Assembly: GCF_011742165.1 (NCBI RefSeq)
Contig: NZ_JAAQTO010000047.1
Coordinates: forward strand, 1 to 64,000
Length of the DNA: 64,000 nucleotides
DNA from: Billgrantia bachuensis
GTDB taxonomy: Bacteria; Pseudomonadota; Gammaproteobacteria; Pseudomonadales; Halomonadaceae
Direction of reading: 5' to 3'
Below are positions 17,110 through 25,973 of the stretch, one piece after another. The notes under the pieces are model-generated. The model did no database searches. It saw nothing but the letters and a program-made list of their open reading frames with translations, and was not told where the DNA came from. The translations under genes were made by a program, and so were the position numbers. Numbering within the stretch: the first letter of the stretch is position 1; every line of letters begins with the position of its first letter.

Positions 17110-19796
17110 CGTGCCTCCTCCTTTAGTCCCGCCGCGTTAAACTGGCAACCAAATGTCCTGTCATAACCCGCTGTACCGTCCTCTTCGGCCAACCAGGGCT
17201 GCACGAAGCGCAGCGCTTTGTAGTGCTCCTGCAAGGCTTCCCATTGGGTCTGGTAGCTTGCTGGCAGCTCCACCAGTTTCTTGGCCTGGCTCTGGCGCAG
17301 CTTGAGCTGGCTGAGCATGTCGGCATGGCGCTCGCCCTCGGCCCATAACGTCAGGGTGCCCATGGCATCACGCTTGAGCAGCGCCACGTTGACGGTAGGC
17401 TCGTCGATCAGCCGGGTACCGATCTCTTGCTCTTCCTGCCATTTGTGGCGATCCCAGACATATCCCGCCTCCAGCTCCAGTGCGCTGTAGAAGGCCTGAG
17501 ACCCGGCAATTTGCTGCTGTCCTCGCTGCACAATACGCGCCTCATGCAAGCCATCCGGTACTTGGTCGATCACCACCCCATACACAGCCTCAATAAGCTC
17601 ACGTGCCTCTTCCGGCATGCGAATCGCCTCGAGCTGCCGAAGCACACGCTGGGTTAGCCATAGGAGTGAGGTATCCCGATAAACCGCCTGGGTGCCGGGC
17701 AGCGCACGCTTCACCCACTGGGCATCGGGCTCTTCCTCCCATGCTGGCGCCAGCACTCGCAGCACAGGCAGGCGGCGCGGGCCACGCTGGTGACGTTGCA
17801 GCCTCCCCGCGCGCTGAATCAGCAGATCGATAGGCGCAAGATCGCTGATCATCAGATCGGCATCGCAGTCGAGCGACTCCTGAAAAACCTGCGTAGTTAC
17901 AACAACTTGACCTTCACGAGCATCAGATTTAGACGCCTTACCGAAGCGACAGAGAACATCGGACTCGATGCGCTGACGGTCCAGCATGGCGAAGCGGCTA
18001 TGGAATAGCAGGCACCGCTCAGGTTGAGGATGGCGCTCCCGAATCGCCTCGTAAGCACGGATGGCGTCATCCACCGTGTTGCGCACCCAGGCAACGCACT
18101 CACCGTCCTCAACGGCTTCCATGACGATATCGAGCGCCTGCTCCTCCTCGGTCAGCCATTCCACGCCGACCCCACGCGATACCTCGGGACGCGAATCGAG
18201 GGAAACTTCACGAACGGCTGCACCGGAAACTTGGGTCAACAGAGGGAAATCACGACCCTCAAGCGAACCCGGGGGCAGGTTCAGCCCCTCCTGCCAGGCC
18301 GCTACCAACGCTTGCCGCATCGCTTGCGGCAAGGTAGCGGTCAGCAAAATAGCGCTGCCACCCTGACGGGCATGATGACTCAACAGCCGACTGAGCAGCG
18401 TCTGCATGTAGTGGTCATACGCATGTACCTCATCGACGATCAGCACTTTACGGGCCAGCCCGAAGAGCCGCAGCGACTGATGACGAAACGGCAGGACTCC
18501 CATGAGCGCTTGATCGATGGTGCCAACCCCAACCTCCGCCAACAGCGCCTTCTTGCGGGAATCGGCAAGCCAGCGGTTGCATTGCGCTGTGGCAGAGGCT
18601 TCGCCAGGACCATAGTCGAGATCCAGCGGCTGCGAGTTGTCGATGGCAGCCGAGAACGACTCGTTCAAGCGGCTGGCACCATGAGCCAGCACGAACGAGG
18701 GATTGGAATCGGGCGTGTAGAAGCGGCGATGCAAGGAGCCAAGCCGTTCGTACATGGCATTCGAAGTCGCCATGGTGGGCAAGGCGAAATAGAGCCCCTC
18801 GGCGTGACCGGCAGCCAGCAGGCGTTGCGCCAGAATACAGGCGGCTTCCGTCTTGCCGGCCCCCGTGACGTCCTCGAGTATGAAAAGCTGGGGCTCAGAC
18901 GGTATTGATAGTAACTCAGCCTCTTTCTGCAACGGCGTGGGTACAACTTCGCGACCGTCGAACCAAGCCTCGAGGCCAGAGTAAGGCAAGGGTGTGAGTG
19001 GCTGAGTAAATCCTGCCTTTCGTAGAGCCGTCTCCGCCCTAGGCACCGCGCAGCATTCCCAATACTCGGCCAAGGACATCCGGTCCTGGCAGTAGTCGAA
19101 GTGCTCCTGGTTCGAACCCAGCCAGTCGCTGAGTGTCGCCCACCCCGAGATGGTCCAGCTCAACGACAGGAAAGATGTTAGCCACTCTTCCGATAACAGC
19201 TGCTCAATGGGCCAATCGACATCAATCAAGTCGGCCCACTCGGCAACGAAGAGTTTTGCGGACTCCACATCACTGACGTGTTCATCTGAGCCAAAGAAAA
19301 CCTCGAGACGGAGCTGGTCCGCTTCGACGGGCTGGCCATGGTGGCCAAAGAAGGGATTCACCAATGCTTTGATTGCGTTACGCCGCCGCTGCCTTTCCCC
19401 AAGATCAAGCGCGACTTCCGGCCAGTGCAATACTCCTTCATCCAGCCAGTCGAGCCAGCACTCACGCCATAGCAAAAGACCCAGCCGGTCATGGCGTACG
19501 GTGTATTCGTACCGCTCGATGGGCGCAGCCAGCTCTACCCCCTCGGGTCGTGCCAGCCCTTGGAAAGTACGGGAGAACTTGCCGAGATCGTGCAATCCCA
19601 ACAGGAAGACGAAGAAACTGCGCAGCGCCTCGGGCGACATCTCGAGCCGTGCCGCCAACAGCTGCGTCAATGGTCTCTCCGGAGCAAGCAGGTGCCAACC
19701 GACGGCAGCCACGTCAAGGCTATGGTAGGGCAGGAGATGACAGCTTGCGCCTTGCGAGCCTGGTTTCGCTTTCCCCCAATAGAGCCAATAGGTCAC
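17106..19796 (-). CDS. cas3: Cas3, type I-E HD nuclease-helicase
   Basis: An 896-residue single-chain Cas3 with both activities. The N-terminal HD nuclease shows His25, His69-Asp70 (GLHDLGKF), His152-His153 (FFGHHG) and Asp224. The SF2 helicase follows with Walker A TGAGKT (311-316), DEVH (455-458), LLTATLP and QRAGRLQRH. A C-terminal Cas3 domain ends the protein. Cas3 degrades DNA once Cascade has opened the target. The start is GTG with AGGGAG upstream. It is the first gene of the operon, divergent from the WYL regulator, and the palindrome at 19841-19869 lies 45 bases upstream. Confidence 0.97.
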   Translation of the reverse strand: MTYWLYWGKAKPGSQGASCHLLPYHSLDVAAVGWHLLAPERPLTQLLAARLEMSPEALRSFFVFLLGLHDLGKFSRTFQGLARPEGVELAAPIERYEYTVRHDRLGLLLWRECWLDWLDEGVLHWPEVALDLGERQRRRNAIKALVNPFFGHHGQPVEADQLRLEVFFGSDEHVSDVESAKLFVAEWADLIDVDWPIEQLLSEEWLTSFLSLSWTISGWATLSDWLGSNQEHFDYCQDRMSLAEYWECCAVPRAETALRKAGFTQPLTPLPYSGLEAWFDGREVVPTPLQKEAELLSIPSEPQLFILEDVTGAGKTEAACILAQRLLAAGHAEGLYFALPTMATSNAMYERLGSLHRRFYTPDSNPSFVLAHGASRLNESFSAAIDNSQPLDLDYGPGEASATAQCNRWLADSRKKALLAEVGVGTIDQALMGVLPFRHQSLRLFGLARKVLIVDEVHAYDHYMQTLLSRLLSHHARQGGSAILLTATLPQAMRQALVAAWQEGLNLPPGSLEGRDFPLLTQVSGAAVREVSLDSRPEVSRGVGVEWLTEEEQALDIVMEAVEDGECVAWVRNTVDDAIRAYEAIRERHPQPERCLLFHSRFAMLDRQRIESDVLCRFGKASKSDAREGQVVVTTQVFQESLDCDADLMISDLAPIDLLIQRAGRLQRHQRGPRRLPVLRVLAPAWEEEPDAQWVKRALPGTQAVYRDTSLLWLTQRVLRQLEAIRMPEEARELIEAVYGVVIDQVPDGLHEARIVQRGQQQIAGSQAFYSALELEAGYVWDRHKWQEEQEIGTRLIDEPTVNVALLKRDAMGTLTLWAEGERHADMLSQLKLRQSQAKKLVELPASYQTQWEALQEHYKALRFVQPWLAEEDGTAGYDRTFGCQFNAAGLKEEAR

Positions 19797-19840
19797 CGGC
19801 GAACTCCCTTTCGTTTGTCGTTCTCACTGCCGTCCATGTA

Positions 19841-19869
19841 ATCACTTGTTAGGATGGGTAACTAGTGAT
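19841..19869. promoter_or_regulatory. 11-7-11 palindrome between cas3 and the WYL gene, candidate operator
   Basis: ATCACTTGTTA (19841-19851) and TAACTAGTGAT (19859-19869) are inverted repeats matching at 10 of 11 positions, separated by GGATGGG. It is the only long palindrome in the 150-bp divergent promoter region. WYL regulators of the BrxR/CapW kind are known to bind long inverted repeats in front of defence operons, so this is the natural operator for the neighbouring regulator. Confidence 0.65.
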
Positions 19870-19874
19870 GTATA
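19846..19874 (+). promoter_or_regulatory. Possible promoter of the WYL regulator gene
   Basis: TTGTTA (19846-19851) and TGTATA (19869-19874) are spaced by 17 bases and could be weak -35 and -10 elements. Both overlap the palindrome, so a bound regulator would block its own promoter. Assigned by eye only. Confidence 0.3.
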
Positions 19875-19946
19875 TCAAACCAGCGTACCAGGCAGCCCGG
19901 TCAGCCAATCGTCCGCTCATGTTCGCTGAGTCCACGGAGAAGGCCC

Positions 19947-20816
19947 ATGACGGAATCGACCCCACTGCCGTGGGATACGCTGGCACGTTATCGACTGATC
20001 GAAGTGTTGGCGCTATGGGAAGGCAAGGTGGCCGCCTCGCAGATAGGACGAGCTTTCGATATTGGCAGGCAGCAATCTCAGAAAATCCTCCGCCAATACA
20101 GGATATTGGCGCCTGACAATCTTATCTATGACGAATCAAAGAAAGGGTTTGTACCCACGAATGACTTCAAAACGCGCTTTACCCAAGGTCGGGTCGAAGA
20201 GTACCTACATCTGCAAGGAGCGAATCATCAGCTCGACTCACCGTTTACGGGATTGAGCTTGGGGGCAGCCAACACCGAGGCCCTGCCGATGCCCAGCCGT
20301 GAGATCTCTCCCTTGGTGGTAAGAGAAATCGTCAAGGCTGCTCGACAAGGTTTGAGGCTGGAAGTTAATTACGCTTCGTTTTCCAACCCTCAGGGTGAGG
20401 ATCGTATTCTTGTGCCGCATACGCTGGTATTCGCCGCCAACCGCTGGCATGTCCGAGCGTTCTGCGAGAAACACCTGCAGTACCGTGATTTCGTACTGAG
20501 TCGATTTCGTGATGTGCCGGAGCCTTGCGGCAGCATGCTAGACAATCACGATGGAATGCACGATGCCGATTGGCATACGCAGGTAGAGGTTCGGCTGATT
20601 CCCGATCGCCGACTGCTGGAAGTCGAGCGCTCTCTAATTGCCAGGGATTACGGAATGGAAAACGGGGAGCTGGCACTGACTTGTCGTGGCCCACTCGTGC
20701 TGTATGCCTTGAGGGAGATGGGCCTCAATCCTCAGCACAGCGAAGTCAACCCGCGCGCTCAGCAAGTCGAAATAGCCAACCGTGAAGAACTGACCAGGTG
20801 GATACGCTGGGATTGA
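19947..20816 (+). CDS. WYL-domain transcriptional regulator of the BrxR/CapW type
   Basis: The 289-residue protein has an N-terminal winged helix (YRLIEVLALWEGKVAASQIG, FDIGRQQSQKILRQY), the conserved linker DNLIYDESKKGFVP, and a WYL domain (LRLEVNYASFSNPQGEDR, TLVFAANRWHVRAF) with a C-terminal dimerisation part. This is the layout of BrxR and CapW, repressors of BREX and CBASS operons; the WYL triplet itself is changed (W-H-V). It is divergent from cas3, has GAGAAGG before its ATG, and most likely controls the cas operon and itself through the palindrome upstream. What ligand it senses is unknown. Confidence 0.85.
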   Translation: MTESTPLPWDTLARYRLIEVLALWEGKVAASQIGRAFDIGRQQSQKILRQYRILAPDNLIYDESKKGFVPTNDFKTRFTQGRVEEYLHLQGANHQLDSPFTGLSLGAANTEALPMPSREISPLVVREIVKAARQGLRLEVNYASFSNPQGEDRILVPHTLVFAANRWHVRAFCEKHLQYRDFVLSRFRDVPEPCGSMLDNHDGMHDADWHTQVEVRLIPDRRLLEVERSLIARDYGMENGELALTCRGPLVLYALREMGLNPQHSEVNPRAQQVEIANREELTRWIRWD

Positions 20817-20840
20817 GCTTTTTCACGCCGGTAGCAAGCC

Positions 20841-21434
20841 TCAAACTACCTCCGCCACTTCCTCAAACGCCAACCTTGCCCCTCTTGCCCGCTGGCTTTC
20901 GGGGTCGCCTGCGCCCAGGTTGACCAGGAAGTTGCTCTTGTAGCGGCCGTCGGGGAAGAACTCCTCGTCGACCATGGCGTTGTCGAAGCCGCTCATGGGG
21001 CCGACGTCCAGACCCAGCATGCGGGCGGCGATAATCAGGTAGGCGCCCTGCAGGGTGCCGTTGCGCCAGGCGGTGTCGCTGGTCGTTTCGGGGTTTTCGG
21101 CAAAGCGCTCGCGGGCGTTGGGCGAGCTGGGAAACAGCTTGGGCATGTGTTCGTAGAAGCACGTATCGACGGCGACGATCACGGTGACCGGGGCTTCATG
21201 AGCCTTGTCGCGGTTGGCTTCGGAGAGCGCCGGCAGCAGGCGCGACTTTCCCTCTTCGCTCATCACGAAGACGTAGCGGGCCGGCTGGCAGTTCATCGAG
21301 GTGGGGCCCCACTTCAACAGGTCGTAGAGCCGGCGCAGGGTGGCCTCGTCGACGGGCTCCGGCCGAAAGCCGTAGTGGGTGTGCGCTTGGCGGAAGACGG
21401 TATCGAGCGCGGTGTCGTCGAGGGGCGGTCGCAT
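20841..21434 (-). CDS. rutE: Nitroreductase family, malonic semialdehyde reductase (RutE-like)
   Basis: The 197-residue protein fits the HadB/RutE branch of FMN nitroreductases: an FRQAHTHYGFRPEPVDEATL start, the KWGPTSMNCQPARYVFV segment, and the glycine-rich LGLDVGPMSGFDNAMVDEEFF part. RutE reduces malonic semialdehyde to 3-hydroxypropionate in pyrimidine breakdown. No other rut gene is nearby, so a general aldehyde or nitro reductase role is equally possible. AGGAG precedes the ATG. It is convergent with the WYL gene, with only 24 bases between, and is outside the CRISPR operon. Confidence 0.75.
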   Translation of the reverse strand: MRPPLDDTALDTVFRQAHTHYGFRPEPVDEATLRRLYDLLKWGPTSMNCQPARYVFVMSEEGKSRLLPALSEANRDKAHEAPVTVIVAVDTCFYEHMPKLFPSSPNARERFAENPETTSDTAWRNGTLQGAYLIIAARMLGLDVGPMSGFDNAMVDEEFFPDGRYKSNFLVNLGAGDPESQRARGARLAFEEVAEVV

Positions 21435-21497
21435 GGGGTCTCCTGCTGCAATGGGGTTTTGGCCCCTGTGGCCGTGCCTGGAAGTGATCGCCTCGTA

Positions 21498-22532
21498 TCA
21501 CATGACATGATGCGCTGCGGGCAAATTTTCGGAGAAGTAGATTTCCATGGCCACCGGGGCCATGTCCGCCTGTTCACCTGTCGCCGCGGCAATGGCTCGC
21601 GAATAGATCAGGTCGGGGCTCTGGGTGATGACGGCATCCATCGTTCCATCGAGTAGCATGCTACGAGTATCGGGCGTCAGTCCATGACCTATGAAACAGA
21701 TATCGGCATCACGTCGCGATTCACGCAGTGCTCGTCCGATGCCATCCGACGCACCGCCCACGTTGTAGATGCCCACGATATCGGGATGCGCTTCCAATAG
21801 GCGGCAGGTGTTCTGGTAGTTCTCGTCACGATTGTCGTGCCCTTCGTGCGGGCCGATCACGCTCAGGTAGGGGAAGTTCGCCTCCGTCAGGGCGAGAAAC
21901 CCCATCTCGCGCTCCATGTGAGCACGGTAGGCCCGGCTCGCCGCAATGAGCGCCAGCTTGCCCGAGGTGACATGACAGAACCGCCCCATGATCTGGGCGG
22001 CGGTGCGCCCCGCAGCGAAGTTGTCGATACCGAGATAGAGGTGCCGGTTCGAGCTTGGCAGGTCGGAAATGATGGTGATGATGCGTTTTCCCGCCATCAC
22101 GAGTTCGTCGATGGCCTGCCTCACTCGTGGATGGTCGATGGCCATGAACACGACGGTATCCGCGCTTCTGCCGTAGCGCCTCAGCGCCTGCACCAGCGCA
22201 TCGGGGTTGAAGCTCTCGATGAAGTGGCTCCTGACCTTGACCGGCCCGGGCGAGAGATCCGCCAGTTCGCGCACGCGCGTATTGAGCCCGGTGAGATAGG
22301 GGTTCGTTCCCCTGGGCAAAAGAAAGACCACCTTGGCGAAGCGCGGGCCTAGCCGTTTGCTCAACTCCTCCTCATCCATGTAGCCGATGTGCACGGCCGC
22401 TTCGAGCACCCGGCGCAGCGTGGCCTCCCGCACGCCAGGGCGACGGTTCAGAACGCGATCCACTGTCGCCGTCGATACCCCTGCCATGGCGGCAATATCC
22501 GGTATCAATGGCCGTTTTCCATCAAAAACCAT
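21498..22532 (-). CDS. LacI-family transcriptional regulator
   Basis: The 344-residue protein has a LacI helix-turn-helix near residues 8-30 (IPDIAAMAGVSTATVDRVLN, RRPGVREATLRRVL) and a periplasmic-binding-protein-like sensor domain (HVTSGKLALIAAS, YNVGGASDGIGRAL). Such regulators usually repress a sugar operon until its inducer binds. ATG 22532 has GAGGA upstream. It is divergent from the TRAP/RuBisCO-like operon at 22642, which it most likely controls; an inverted repeat at 22566-22590 is a possible operator. Confidence 0.88.
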   Translation of the reverse strand: MVFDGKRPLIPDIAAMAGVSTATVDRVLNRRPGVREATLRRVLEAAVHIGYMDEEELSKRLGPRFAKVVFLLPRGTNPYLTGLNTRVRELADLSPGPVKVRSHFIESFNPDALVQALRRYGRSADTVVFMAIDHPRVRQAIDELVMAGKRIITIISDLPSSNRHLYLGIDNFAAGRTAAQIMGRFCHVTSGKLALIAASRAYRAHMEREMGFLALTEANFPYLSVIGPHEGHDNRDENYQNTCRLLEAHPDIVGIYNVGGASDGIGRALRESRRDADICFIGHGLTPDTRSMLLDGTMDAVITQSPDLIYSRAIAAATGEQADMAPVAMEIYFSENLPAAHHVM

Positions 22533-22565
22533 CAAAAAGTCCTCATTGCCCCTGCGGAGGATCCT

Positions 22566-22590
22566 GCCCTAGCCTTGAGAATCGTAGGGC
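22566..22590. promoter_or_regulatory. Inverted repeat in the LacI/TRAP divergent promoter, possible operator
   Basis: GCCCTA (22566-22571) and TAGGGC (22585-22590) are perfect 6-bp inverted arms with 13 bases between. The place suits an operator, but LacI sites are usually tighter palindromes with a central CG, so this is tentative. Confidence 0.25.
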
Positions 22591-22641
22591 ACGAACATCA
22601 TTACCTACAAATAAATAAAAAAACATCATCCGGAGAACGTC

Positions 22642-23646
22642 ATGCTTAACAATATCTACAAGCTCGGCCGCCTGACGGCCGTGGCAGGTGCGCTGGCCGT
22701 GAGCGTTGGTACGGCGGCGGCCCAGGAAGTCACCCTGCGCTACGGCCACATGCACACGCCGAACTCGATCGCCGGCATGCAGGCCGAGTGGCTGGCCGAA
22801 GCCATCGCGGAAAAGACCAACGGCGAGGTCGCGGTCGATATTTTCCCCAATTCGCAGCTCGGCAAGCTCCAGGAGCTGGCCGAAGCAGTATCGACAGGAT
22901 CGATCGCCATCTCCCACAACACGGCAGGTGCGATCGGCTCGCTTTACCCTCCCTTCGCCGCGTTCGATACGCCCTACCTGTACCGCGACATCGACCACTT
23001 GATGGCGGTGATGGATGTAGATTCGCCCGTCATGCAGGAGCTCAACGAGGGCCTGGTTGACGCTTCCGGGGTGCGCTTGCTCTACGCCTTCTACTTCGGC
23101 ACCCGCCACCTGACGACCAATCAGGAGATCAAGTCGCCGGACGATCTCGAAGGCGTCAAGATTCGGTCCATTCCCTTCCCGATCTATATGACCACCGTCG
23201 AAGGAATGGGCGCGGTTCCCGTTCCCGTGGATTGGGCCGAAGTGCCCACGGCATTGGCAACCGGTGTGGTCGAAGGCCAGGAGAACCCGGTCAACGTGGT
23301 CGTCTCTTCGAAACTGAATGAGGTGCAGAGCCACATGATGCTGACCGGCCATATCAGCGCCGCCCAGGTCATCGTCATGAACGACGACACCTGGCAGTCG
23401 CTGACGCCCGAGCATCGGAACGCCATCACCGAAGCCGCCGCCGAGGTTCGCGAGCGCGCCACCGCCGCCATGCTGGAGGCGGAAGCCGAGGATTTTTCCT
23501 CCCTGCGCGAAGCGGGCATGCACATCGTCGGCCCCGAGGATGGCCTGGACATCGAGGCGTTCCGCACCCGCGTCAGTGATCGTATTGCCGAGGAGTTCAC
23601 CGCGCAGTACGGCGAGTTGTACGAGCAGATCGCGGCCGTTGACTGA
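22642..23646 (+). CDS. dctP: TRAP transporter substrate-binding protein (DctP family)
   Basis: The 334-residue protein has a Sec signal (AVAGALAVSVGTAAAQ) and the DctP fold: LRYGHMHTPNSIAG, FPNSQLGKLQELAEAV and PDDLEGVKIRSIPFP, where the family's carboxylate-binding arginine sits (KIR). It binds an organic or sugar acid in the periplasm and delivers it to DctQM. CGGAGA precedes the start. It is the first gene of the operon controlled by the divergent LacI. The genes downstream suggest a sugar-acid ligand rather than a dicarboxylate. Confidence 0.9.
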   Translation: MLNNIYKLGRLTAVAGALAVSVGTAAAQEVTLRYGHMHTPNSIAGMQAEWLAEAIAEKTNGEVAVDIFPNSQLGKLQELAEAVSTGSIAISHNTAGAIGSLYPPFAAFDTPYLYRDIDHLMAVMDVDSPVMQELNEGLVDASGVRLLYAFYFGTRHLTTNQEIKSPDDLEGVKIRSIPFPIYMTTVEGMGAVPVPVDWAEVPTALATGVVEGQENPVNVVVSSKLNEVQSHMMLTGHISAAQVIVMNDDTWQSLTPEHRNAITEAAAEVRERATAAMLEAEAEDFSSLREAGMHIVGPEDGLDIEAFRTRVSDRIAEEFTAQYGELYEQIAAVD

Positions 23647-23649
23647 ACC

Positions 23650-24147
23650 ATGAACGAGCACAAGCCGATTGTCGGGCGAGCGGTTACCTGGCTGACCCAA
23701 GCGTGCCTTGGGGTGGCGATGGGCCTCCTGGTCCTCATTGCCGTGCTGATCGTGACCCAAGTTGTGGCACGCAACCTGTTCGACACTGGCCTACCCCGGG
23801 TCGACGAGGCGGCCCGCTTTGCCGGCATCGCCATGGTCTATCTTGCCGCCCCGTTTCTGCTGCTGCGCGGCCAGCACGTGGCGGTCACGCTACTGGTGGA
23901 CCTGCTGCCCCGGCTGGGGCGCCGGCTCTGCCTAGTGGTGGGCGAACTGGCAACGCTGGGGTTCTGCGTTCTGACGCTGTACGGCTTCTATCGCTTCCTT
24001 TTGCGTGCGGGGCGCTTCGCCACGCCGGCAATGGGCATGCCGAACCTGTGGTTCTACATGCCTGCGCTGGTTGGGCTGGTCTTACTCGCGGTGGTGGCCG
24101 CCTACCGCCTCGGCCTGTTGGCGAAGGGCAAGGAGGTCGAGGAATGA
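23650..24147 (+). CDS. dctQ: TRAP transporter small membrane subunit (DctQ)
   Basis: A 165-residue protein with four predicted membrane segments (LGVAMGLLVLIAVLIVTQVV, FAGIAMVYLAAPFLLL, VVGELATLGFCVLTLYGF, MPALVGLVLLAVVAAY) and the DctQ feature RVDEAARF. It pairs with DctM in the sodium-driven TRAP transporter. It starts three bases after dctP ends and overlaps dctM as ATGA. Confidence 0.88.
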   Translation: MNEHKPIVGRAVTWLTQACLGVAMGLLVLIAVLIVTQVVARNLFDTGLPRVDEAARFAGIAMVYLAAPFLLLRGQHVAVTLLVDLLPRLGRRLCLVVGELATLGFCVLTLYGFYRFLLRAGRFATPAMGMPNLWFYMPALVGLVLLAVVAAYRLGLLAKGKEVEE

Positions 24148-25421
24148 CCGTTACCCTGCTCATGCTGTTCGCCCTGGGCCTGCTCATCGGCGCACCGGTA
24201 GCCGTCAGCCTTGGCCTGTCGGCGGGGCTCGTCATCCTGATCCATGACCTGCCGGTAACGGTGCTCGCCCAGCGGGCCGTGAACACCCTCGACAGCTCGC
24301 CACTGCTGGCTGTGCCGCTGTTCATACTGGCTGCCTCGCTGCTGGGTGCGACGGGTGTCACGACCCATCTCTTCGACCTGCTGCGCATGCTCGTGGGGCG
24401 AATCCGCGGTGGCATGGCCCACGTCAACGTGCTGGTCAGCCTGATCTTTTCCGGCATGTCCGGGGCGGCGCTGGCGGATATCGGCGCGCTCGGTGGCATC
24501 CAGATCCGCCAGATGGAACACCAGGGTTACAGTCAACGCTTCGCCTCGGGCATTACCATTGCAGCGGCCACCATCGGCCCCATTTTTCCGCCCTCCATTC
24601 CGCTGATCATCTTCGCCACGGCCGCCGAGGTGTCGACCATCCGCGCCCTGCTGGCAGGCGTGGTACCCGCCCTCGTGGTGGCCGTGGCACTGATGATCCA
24701 GGTCGCGGTGATGGCGCGCCGGCATGACCTGCCGCGCGATGACATCCGGCCCACCCTGCCCGCCATTCGGCGCAAGACGTGGATCTCGCTGCCCGCACTG
24801 CTCGCCCCCGTGCTGCTGGTTGGCGGCATGATCAGCGGCTTTTTCGGCCCCACCGAAGCGGCCGGGGTGACGGTGGCCTATGCCGTGCTGATCGGGTTGC
24901 TGATCTATCGCTCGCTCACCCTGGAGGGCTTCATCGGCTGCACGCGCGAAACGGTGCTGGCCACGGCCAACGTGCTGTTCGTCGTAGCGGCGGCGGCGCT
25001 CTTCGCCTGGGTATTGACGATGGATCGTGTGCCGGCACGGGCCGGGGCATGGCTACTGGAGGTATCGGAGAACCCGCTGGTCCTGCTGCTGATCCTCAAC
25101 CTGCTGCTGCTGGTGGTCGGCATGTTCCTGGAGGCCATCGTGGCCATCCTTATCATTGCGCCCATCGTCACCCCGGCGCTATTGCAGGCAGGCGTTCCGC
25201 CCGAGCAGCTGGGTGTGGTCTTCGTGCTCAACCTGATGCTCGGGTTGCTGACACCCCCGGTGGGAATGAGCCTCTACATGGTCTCGATCATCACCAAGAT
25301 GCCGTTGCAGTCGGTCATCCGCGGCGTCGCCCCCTTCTACCTTTCCCTTTTCGCAGCCCTTGCGCTGGTAACGCTGGTTCCCGGCCTTTCCACCTGGCTG
25401 CCCAACCTTGTCATGAAGTGA
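24144..25421 (+). CDS. dctM: TRAP transporter large permease (DctM)
   Basis: The 425-residue multi-spanning protein is the transporter subunit: LLMLFALGLLIGAPVAVSLG at the N-terminus, the MSGAALADIGALGGI segment, TIGPIFPPSIPLIIF and a C-terminal LLTPPVGMSLYMVSI. Length and topology are normal for DctM. The start at 24144 overlaps dctQ by four bases with AGGAGG upstream. It moves the ligand handed over by DctP with sodium. Confidence 0.92.
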   Translation: MTVTLLMLFALGLLIGAPVAVSLGLSAGLVILIHDLPVTVLAQRAVNTLDSSPLLAVPLFILAASLLGATGVTTHLFDLLRMLVGRIRGGMAHVNVLVSLIFSGMSGAALADIGALGGIQIRQMEHQGYSQRFASGITIAAATIGPIFPPSIPLIIFATAAEVSTIRALLAGVVPALVVAVALMIQVAVMARRHDLPRDDIRPTLPAIRRKTWISLPALLAPVLLVGGMISGFFGPTEAAGVTVAYAVLIGLLIYRSLTLEGFIGCTRETVLATANVLFVVAAAALFAWVLTMDRVPARAGAWLLEVSENPLVLLLILNLLLLVVGMFLEAIVAILIIAPIVTPALLQAGVPPEQLGVVFVLNLMLGLLTPPVGMSLYMVSIITKMPLQSVIRGVAPFYLSLFAALALVTLVPGLSTWLPNLVMK

Positions 25422-25427
25422 GATTCC

Positions 25428-25973
25428 ATGAGCAGACATCTCGGCGCGATCCGCCAACTGGGGTACGTGGTAACGGATATCGAGGAAGCAATGGACCATT
25501 GGTCCCGGGTCATGGGCGTCGGCCCGTTCTTCTACAATCCGCGCGTGCCGATAGAGAACTACACCTACGAGGGTCAGCGGTACGAGGTTCACAACTCGGT
25601 CGCCCTGGCCAACTCGGGATTCATCCAAGTCGAGCTGATCCAGACCCGTAACGATGCGCCATCGATGTATCGCGACTTCCTCCAGGCAGGGCGCACCGGG
25701 CTCCAGCATGTGGCCTTCTGGACCGAAGACTACGACACCGATCTGGCCGCCATGGAGGCCCAGGGGTTTCGCGTCAAGATGAGCGGCGAGGTCGGCGTGA
25801 ACGGGCGTTTCGCCTACTTCGATCGCGAGTACCATCCCGGCACGGTGATTGAGCTCTCCGAAGTACGTGGCCCCAAGGGCGACATGTTCCGCCTGATACG
25901 CGAGGCCTCGCAGGACTGGAACGGCAGCGACCCGGTCCGCCCCTTCCCCTCGCTCGCCAGGAACAGCGCATGA
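25428..25973 (+). CDS. VOC-superfamily (glyoxalase/epimerase-like) metalloprotein
   Basis: The 181-residue protein has two VOC modules: QLGYVVTDIEEAMDHWSRVMGVGPF, then GLQHVAFWTEDYDTDL and GTVIELSEVRGP (given as separate segments). Candidate metal ligands are the histidine in LQHVAF and the glutamate in VIELSE. VOC enzymes carry out isomerisation, epimerisation or ring cleavage at a divalent metal. Lying between the TRAP genes and the RuBisCO-like gene, and overlapping the latter as ATGA, it probably acts on the imported acid or its first product. The reaction is unknown. Confidence 0.75.
   Translation: MSRHLGAIRQLGYVVTDIEEAMDHWSRVMGVGPFFYNPRVPIENYTYEGQRYEVHNSVALANSGFIQVELIQTRNDAPSMYRDFLQAGRTGLQHVAFWTEDYDTDLAAMEAQGFRVKMSGEVGVNGRFAYFDREYHPGTVIELSEVRGPKGDMFRLIREASQDWNGSDPVRPFPSLARNSA

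Noticed and set aside
20841-21434. Nitroreductase gene as an accessory part of the CRISPR locus
   Set aside because: It is convergent with the WYL gene, belongs to a common metabolic family and has no defence link.
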